NCBI GenBank assembly: GCA_964023275.1
Contig: OZ029919.1
Location: 8,823,202-8,887,201 of the forward strand
DNA: 64,000 nucleotides
From: Norana najaformis
Taxonomy: Eukaryota; Annelida; Clitellata; Crassiclitellata; Hormogastridae
Reading direction: 5' to 3'
The stretch's first letter is position 1. Each line of letters opens with the position of its first letter. The position numbers and the translations under genes are program-made. Shown here piece by piece: positions 60,954-64,000 of the stretch. The notes beneath the pieces are model-generated. The model saw nothing but the letters and a program-made list of their open reading frames with translations. It ran no database searches and had not been told where the DNA came from.

Positions 60954-63309
60954 TGACTCTTGGATCTTGGCCTGTACCATTTCTGACCCTCCTGCCTAAC
61001 AGTTTTGTTTTGACTGAGTGCCTGCAAATAAGCTGGTCTCACAACTTAGCTTTTGTTGGGTGCTGTTATAATAAAGTTATTTTCTAAAGCTGAACTAACT
61101 TTGAGATCCAGTTCCCTGACCACATTACATCCAAGTTCATGTCATGATAAAGCATGTTATAAAAAGCTCTGGTGTATTCAAAAAGCACTGACTGGTGTAA
61201 GCTTCAGGTCCGATAAGATATCATCAAAGTAGTGGAATTCTGACAATTCCAAGTTGACCATTTCGCTCTTGATCTCAAGAACACGTCCCATGACCCCGTC
61301 AAGCAAGTGTCGGAGAACGCGCCGTTTCTGGGGATGGACAATCTGATCGTAGCACTGCTCGAGACGACGGAAGACCTGGACGTACTTAATGTACATCGTA
61401 GCCAACAGCTGGAAGGCGGCCACTTTGTCCTGAAGCAGACAAACAAAAATCAATCTCAGTAGTGCTTTTTTTCTAGAAAAAAAGGTTCTGGAACTGAACA
61501 ATTATGGAATTTCATGCTAAAAAAATGTCATTATTTTTATCCATCAATAAACACTGAAAACAGTGTAAAGTTGTAAACACTTTTATTAAAAACTTAGTAG
61601 CACAATCCTTTTATTAAGAACTAAATTATTTTTTATTAGCCGAAAAAAGGTGCCGGAATGCCCTTCCGAAGCGATCCATCAGAAAAAAGCACTGAATCTC
61701 AGAAAACAGCATCAACATTTTATATTTTCTTCGTTTTCTTCAGTCACATTCAGATTAGATTATATATTTTCTTCAGTCTTTCTCAAATCAGAATTTCACT
61801 ACAACTGTCTCTAAGGGCCAGTATTAATTTGAACATAATAATCAGTATTACAGTCAACCACAAATACAGTTAATACAGACAATTATACAGAAATGCCCCT
61901 TAAGAACTCTTTATTAGGAATCTCTCACACTGTACTGTGTTTGTGTTTGATCAGCCAAAGATTAAAAATTATATTGGTAATTTTACTGCAATGCCTCTTA
62001 AGAAACAATTCCGAAGTTTTACTGCGTTATAGTTAATCATGTTGCTCACCCGTTCAGGTTTGGCTTGATCCGGTGGTACCTCAAACTGGAGGAGGTCACC
62101 CAGAGCCACCTGGGCATCAATCCACTGCTTGTTGTAGTAGCTAAAAGCAAATGTGGAAAGTCCCTTAAACCTAACACATTCCTATGAAAGCAGGAAATTA
62201 GAAATTGCTGCAAATCTAACTTTAATCAGCAAAATGATTTAAGTCTGCATTAGTTTAAGTAGCACTCCATTCTCTCCTACTCGTCATCTGATGAATTCCA
62301 TCACAGCGGTGGAGAGCAGATCTATACTTTTAAAACTGAATGAAATCTTTGATTCTGGATTTCAGTATGCAGAAAAAAACCTTGCTGCTGCTACTGATGT
62401 TCTCAGGGCTAAATCTAATCTCAAATAATAGAACTTCTATAATGCCATTATAATAATGCAATGAACATCAGCTGATGGCACTCAAAAACAGATCTGCAAT
62501 CAGTCTGATGAAACTAAAAGGCAGATTCAGAATGATAAGCATGCCGAAACAAAATGTCTTGAGTTGAGAACGGAATGACACTAAAAGCCAAGCTCTATGA
62601 TTTGAACGTGGAAGTGTATTCCATAGACAGCATCAGAAAAAGTCCTGCCACAAAGAGCAGTATTCACTCCAGGCCCTAGATAATAGGCTCTGTTACTGTT
62701 TTAGTGGCACTTATTAAACTGTGCACTAATATAATAATAACAGCAACTTCTATGGTGCCTGTTCTAATCCACAAAGCATTAACTGATGGCGCATTAAAAG
62801 CAAGGCAAAAAACTGGTCGATATCCTTAAAGACAGTCAGCGAAGTCAGGAATAAAGTCTGTAGCGGGTAACTCGTCCGACTGTCTGACTGCCTGACTCCT
62901 GGATCTTGACCTGGAACCGAACCCTTTTGCCTAGCGATTTTGTTTTGACTAAGCGCCTGTGAATAAGCTGGTTCCCGCGACTTAGCTTTCGTTGGGCGCT
63001 GTAGAAATCTCGAGATTACGATTACGATTACTCTGTTGAAAGCCACATAATTATACTTAACTCCATTAGTTAAGAATGTGTCGAATCTGAATAGGTCTCC
63101 TTTGCTCTTGGATATTTCAACTAGATCAATTCGCTGAAAAATGAGCAGGAGCGAGGCCATATGGCACTATATGAAACCGTGTACATTTACATTTACGTTT
63201 AATTGCAATATTTGCCGCCTCTCAGATGCAGATGCACTGTGATCTACGCAAGAAGACAAACTGAGTTATAAAAGTAAATTGATTTTGAGGATTTTTACCT
63301 GTGTGACAT
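40494..63309 (-). CDS. IQCA1: IQCA1 / DRC11, IQ and AAA domain protein of the nexin-dynein regulatory complex
   Basis: Axonemal protein of the nexin-dynein regulatory complex in motile cilia and flagella. Coding exons: 63309-63299 (11 nt), 62140-62050, 61429-61193, 59847-59728, 58743-58552, 57626-57555, 57214-57009, 56110-56002, 55547-55443, optional 54090-54037, 52465-52390, 51901-51753, 50127-50009, 45929-45739, 45086-44887, 44014-43931, 42652-42475, 41411-41173, 40628-40494. All join in phase, giving 837 residues (855 with the optional exon), normal for the family. N-terminus [37 protein letters not shown] and [16 protein letters not shown] are diagnostic. An IQ motif is split over an exon junction ([17 protein letters not shown], about 211-227). 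AAA region: degenerate Walker A GPHGTGKK (578-585, Lys where Ser/Thr is usual), Walker-B-like VIFVGDCE (635-642), LVGTSSVPF and [10 protein letters not shown]. Three lysine-rich exons (55.5, 50.1 and 40.5 kb) give basic tails. Numbering omits the optional exon. Confidence 0.96.
41943..42221 (+). mobile_element. 280-bp tRNA-derived SINE, forward copy
   Basis: AGCACAATGGTCTATCGGTA.. (A box), GCGGGTTCTATTCC (B box), then CCAACCAGTATAATTTGGTA.., CCATTGCCAGCTCAAGG.. and CACTTGTGGCATATGGGATA. Inverted partner of 32498-32776; in an IQCA1 intron. Confidence 0.8.
42825..43090 (+). mobile_element. SINE, longest copy of the CTATAGCGACCATATGGCC family
   Basis: AAATGTACACGTTTTTCTAC AGCGACCACATGGCC.., TGAGATCCTTCACCACTGCT.., CCATTTAAGGTCTCTGTC.., GCTAGCCAGAGATTTAAATC and a further 80 bp. 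Other copies: 21720, 39690, 45275 and, reversed, 63130. Confidence 0.75.
44690..44760 (-). mobile_element. tRNA-derived repeat (reverse)
   Basis: The minus strand reads CATGGTAGCTGATTGGATGG GGTGCTCTGC..GAGTTTGAGCCTC, the same head as 33735-33835 with a decayed B box. Confidence 0.5.
45145..45215 (+). mobile_element. SINE tail fragment
   Basis: GTGCCTCTGAAGAGTTTCTC TTGAAGTAGAGCTATATAAA.. with a TTACCATTAC tail, like the 3' ends at 31320 and 58930. Confidence 0.5.
45275..45365 (+). mobile_element. SINE fragment (CTATAGCGACCATATGGCC family)
   Basis: TATATGTTTTTCTATAGCAA CCATATGGCCTTGACCCCGC.., ending GTGAGATCCTTCA. Confidence 0.65.
47809..48455. repeat. 36-bp direct repeat pair with (CAT)n array
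   Basis: ATAGTCATCTTTGCCATCAT then CAGTGTCATCATCATC occurs identically at about 47809-47844 and 48420-48455. The first copy runs into a (CAT/CGT)n array to 47883. The pair brackets about 575 bp of unique-looking intron. Confidence 0.8.
49797..49925. repeat. 125-bp repeat, copy 1
   Basis: Shares GAGTGTCAGGCAGGTAGACA.., ACTCTAGTCATGTAC.. and AACCAAAGACTCATAACACT with 57936-58063. It starts about 85 bp from IQCA1 exon 50127-50009. Confidence 0.8.
52750..52835 (+). mobile_element. SINE tail (GGCGCTACATAAATTC)
   Basis: CATCGGGCTGGGAGCGATGA GTCTGTCTTGAAGTGGCGCT ACATAAATTC then an AGTTACAAATAC tail; same family as 16970 and 35035. Confidence 0.6.
53380..53655 (+). mobile_element. LINE C-terminal remnant with 3' tail
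   Basis: Reads [17 protein letters not shown].., then [20 protein letters not shown], a typical non-LTR element C-terminus. It is followed by GTTTACTGACATTGCAC and an AATAAATAAATAAA tail that resembles the end of the SINE at 17435-17642. Confidence 0.75.
53800..54002. repeat. About 50-bp tandem repeat, 4 diverged units
   Basis: Units carry GAGACATGTTATTCTCA.. and GTGATACAACACATG with substitutions and small indels; immediately next to the possible extra exon. Confidence 0.85.
54037..54090 (-). other. IQCA1: Possible extra 18-codon IQCA1 exon
   Basis: Acceptor ATTCTGCTGGGCAG, 54 nt encoding [18 protein letters not shown], then donor ACA|GTAAGA. It is phase 0 at both ends, between exons that are also phase 0, so inclusion or skipping keeps the frame. 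I do not recall this peptide in vertebrate IQCA1. It could be lineage-specific, alternative, or chance. Confidence 0.4.
54591..55034. repeat. 38-bp minisatellite, about 11.5 units
   Basis: Unit TTTGAATGAAATGTTCTGGA GGAATTTCAGTTTCAAGG, highly homogeneous, with one unit altered near 54665-54690. Perfectly contiguous with no spacers, so not CRISPR. In an IQCA1 intron. Confidence 0.97.
56640..56950 (+). mobile_element. LINE 3' UTR with GATTACG tail
   Basis: CTGCCTTCCCATTTCTCTCA GCTCAAACAC.., CACCCTAACAGCTCCTT.., CTTCTGGCAACCAGACTTGG.., TCGACATGGCATC match the 3' UTR of the LINE remnant at 22610-22790. It then continues into AATAAGCTGGTGTGCTGCAC.. and GATTACAATTACGATTAC, the tail shared with the SINEs. 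Confidence 0.75.
57718..57845 (-). mobile_element. GATTACG-tailed SINE, reverse copy
   Basis: The minus strand has GACCTGGAACTGAACCTGAC.., GATTTTGTTTTGACTGAATG.. and a degenerate GATTACAC tail; sister of 5622-5735. Confidence 0.75.
57936..58174. repeat. 125-bp repeat, copy 2, ending in a 44-bp triplication
   Basis: The first 125 bp match 49797-49925. From 58043 a 44-bp unit CCTAATAACCAAAGACTCAT.. to TTTGCAGTCA occurs three times in tandem; copy 1 has it once, partly. Confidence 0.9.
58365..58462 (-). repeat. Inverted pair with 60035-60150
   Basis: AAATTGTTCCATTTCACCAG AGCTGGTCCAACAGC is the reverse complement of the core of 60035-60150. The two arms are 1.6 kb apart and enclose IQCA1 exons 58743-58552 and 59847-59728. 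Confidence 0.75.
58895..58978 (+). mobile_element. SINE tail fragment
   Basis: TGCTGATGAGTTTGTCTTGA AGAGGCATTATATAAATTTG with an ATCACAATTACAATTAC tail. Confidence 0.6.
60035..60230 (+). mobile_element. LINE/SINE tail, inverted partner of 58365-58462
   Basis: GGTGCTGCTGGACCAGCTCT.. GAAATGGAACAGTTTAG then TTGGTGTCCTGTGCTTAGC.. ACGATCATGAG. It reads [10 protein letters not shown] in one frame, so a LINE C-terminal origin is possible. Confidence 0.5.
60925..61080 (+). mobile_element. GATTACG-type SINE with TGCC microsatellite head
   Basis: (TGCC)n, then GACTCTTGGATCTTGGCCTG.., CAGTTTTGTTTTGACTGAGT.., AATAAGCTGGTCTCACAACT TAGCTTTTGTTGGGTGCTGT. The tail is eroded. Confidence 0.75.
62885..63033 (+). 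mobile_element. GATTACG-tailed SINE, best-preserved copy
   Basis: CTGACTCCTGGATCTTGACC TGGAACCGAACCC.., GATTTTGTTTTGACTAAGCG.., AATAAGCTGGTTCCCGCGAC TTAGCTTTCGTTGGGCGCTG TAGAAATCTCGA then a clean GATTACG tandem tail. Confidence 0.8.
63130..63190 (-). mobile_element. SINE 5' fragment (CTATAGCGACCATATGGCC family), reversed
   Basis: The reverse complement reads TAAATGTAAATGTACACGGT.., ATATGGCCTCGCTCCTGCTC ATTTTTCAGCGAATTGATC, matching 42825 and 45275. Confidence 0.6.
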
Positions 63310-64000
63310 TTTTATTTGTCTGTTGTTAAGTATCAGCGGAAACAATCTGCTTTTACAATCCGTGCAGCGAATTTAAGCCTCGCTGCAACTTATCGCAGAC
63401 CATTACCACTTGTAAAGACACCTGCCATGACAGTTTGCGCGTTGCCATGCCAACCGAAGTATCATCTCGCAATGCTCTCAGGGCATAGCTATTATTATGC
63501 AGACTTTGTAAAAACATTCATCGGCATAAATGACATCATATTAAGCTACTTTAAAAATGCTTTGCTATGGCCTCATGAATTAATGCGCGCTAGTGGTGTG
63601 GGACCGAAAGCGTTTAAGAAATTCCGGAAAATTTATATTAGGCTTAGCAAGAAGTGAGCGGGGTCGAGGCAATACGGTCGCTATAGAATAACACGTAGGC
63701 CTACATTTACATTTTTAAATTTATGCTGCATATGTTCAATCAAAAAAATCCCGCATCCTAGGAGCAGTTCTCAAGCATGAAACAGTCTGAGCGTACAATA
63801 TAGCCTACAATGTACACTTTTCGCTTTAGCTTATATGCATGCAGCAGCTGTATGCTACAGATGTTTCGAAGGCACTATGTAGGCCTATCGCCTACTCTTC
63901 TAAATATCGCAGTCGGTCAACCAGATCGCCAAGTTTTAGCCGCTGCTGTTAAGTATTTCAACCTCGACTTAGAGTAAGATATGCATCCGTCTGCAACGTC
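63310..64000. promoter_or_regulatory. IQCA1 5' UTR and promoter region
   Basis: Upstream of the IQCA1 start and locally richer in CpG than the introns. Contains the X-box-like motif. A plus-strand open frame at 63316-63657 lies across it (non-ATG start; the first ATG gives about 77 codons) and shows no recognised domain. No other gene is seen to the window edge. Confidence 0.5.
63441..63454. promoter_or_regulatory. RFX X-box-like motif
   Basis: GTTGCCATGCCAAC: two inverted half-sites spaced by AT, one mismatch from the ciliary X-box consensus GTHNYYATRRNAAC. It sits 132 bp upstream of the IQCA1 start codon. RFX factors control cilium genes across animals, so position and gene fit. Confidence 0.55.

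Noticed and set aside
63316..63657. 113-codon plus-strand ORF upstream of IQCA1
   Set aside because: It opens with TTG, the first ATG leaves about 77 codons, it overlaps the IQCA1 promoter and shows no domain.

Overview
This is eukaryotic nuclear DNA, most likely from a marine invertebrate animal. It is AT-rich, its genes are split into many short exons by introns of about 0.3-4 kb, and introns and intergenic DNA alike are filled with SINEs, LINE 3' fragments, microsatellites and minisatellites. There is no prokaryotic signal (no operons or Shine-Dalgarno sites). The protein set (a class I Rab11-FIP, MTO1, a TNIP/ABIN-like UBAN protein and the ciliary protein IQCA1/DRC11) is typical of animals. 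The sequence alone does not fix the phylum.

Layout from left to right. (1) About 0.9-4.0 kb, plus strand: last exons of a Rab11-family-interacting protein, ending in the Rab11-binding helix and followed by a poly(A) signal. (2) 5.9-20.5 kb, minus strand: a complete MTO1 (mitochondrial tRNA wobble-uridine modification enzyme), reconstructed here as 16 phase-consistent coding exons giving 675 residues; one intron uses a GC-AG donor. The intron between its coding exons 8 and 9 carries an intact 567-codon transposase-like ORF in antisense, bracketed by a 57-bp direct repeat. (3) 20.5-31.4 kb: gene-poor spacer with LINE remnants, SINEs, a 370-bp pyrimidine tract, other simple repeats and a possible CpG/YY1 promoter. 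(4) 31.4-36.6 kb, plus strand: a six-coding-exon coiled-coil protein of 495 residues with an ABIN-type N-S-R-W-Q motif and a UBAN ubiquitin-binding motif. (5) 36.6-40.5 kb: spacer. (6) 40.5-63.3 kb, minus strand: complete IQCA1/DRC11, 18 or 19 coding exons, starting in an 11-nt first coding exon, with a near-consensus RFX X-box about 130 bp upstream.

The four host genes do not form a pathway: they cover endosomal recycling, mitochondrial translation, ubiquitin/NF-kB signalling and ciliary motility. FIP and MTO1 are tail-to-tail, MTO1 and TNIP head-to-head, and TNIP and IQCA1 tail-to-tail.

The most interesting non-gene content is the intact intronic transposase-like element with its long flanking duplication, two apparent LINE/SINE pairs sharing 3' tails, a 127-bp near-perfect palindrome, and several long tandem or inverted repeats. 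Exon coordinates come from manual reading of splice sites, reading-frame phase and remembered family motifs. No alignment or transcript evidence was available.
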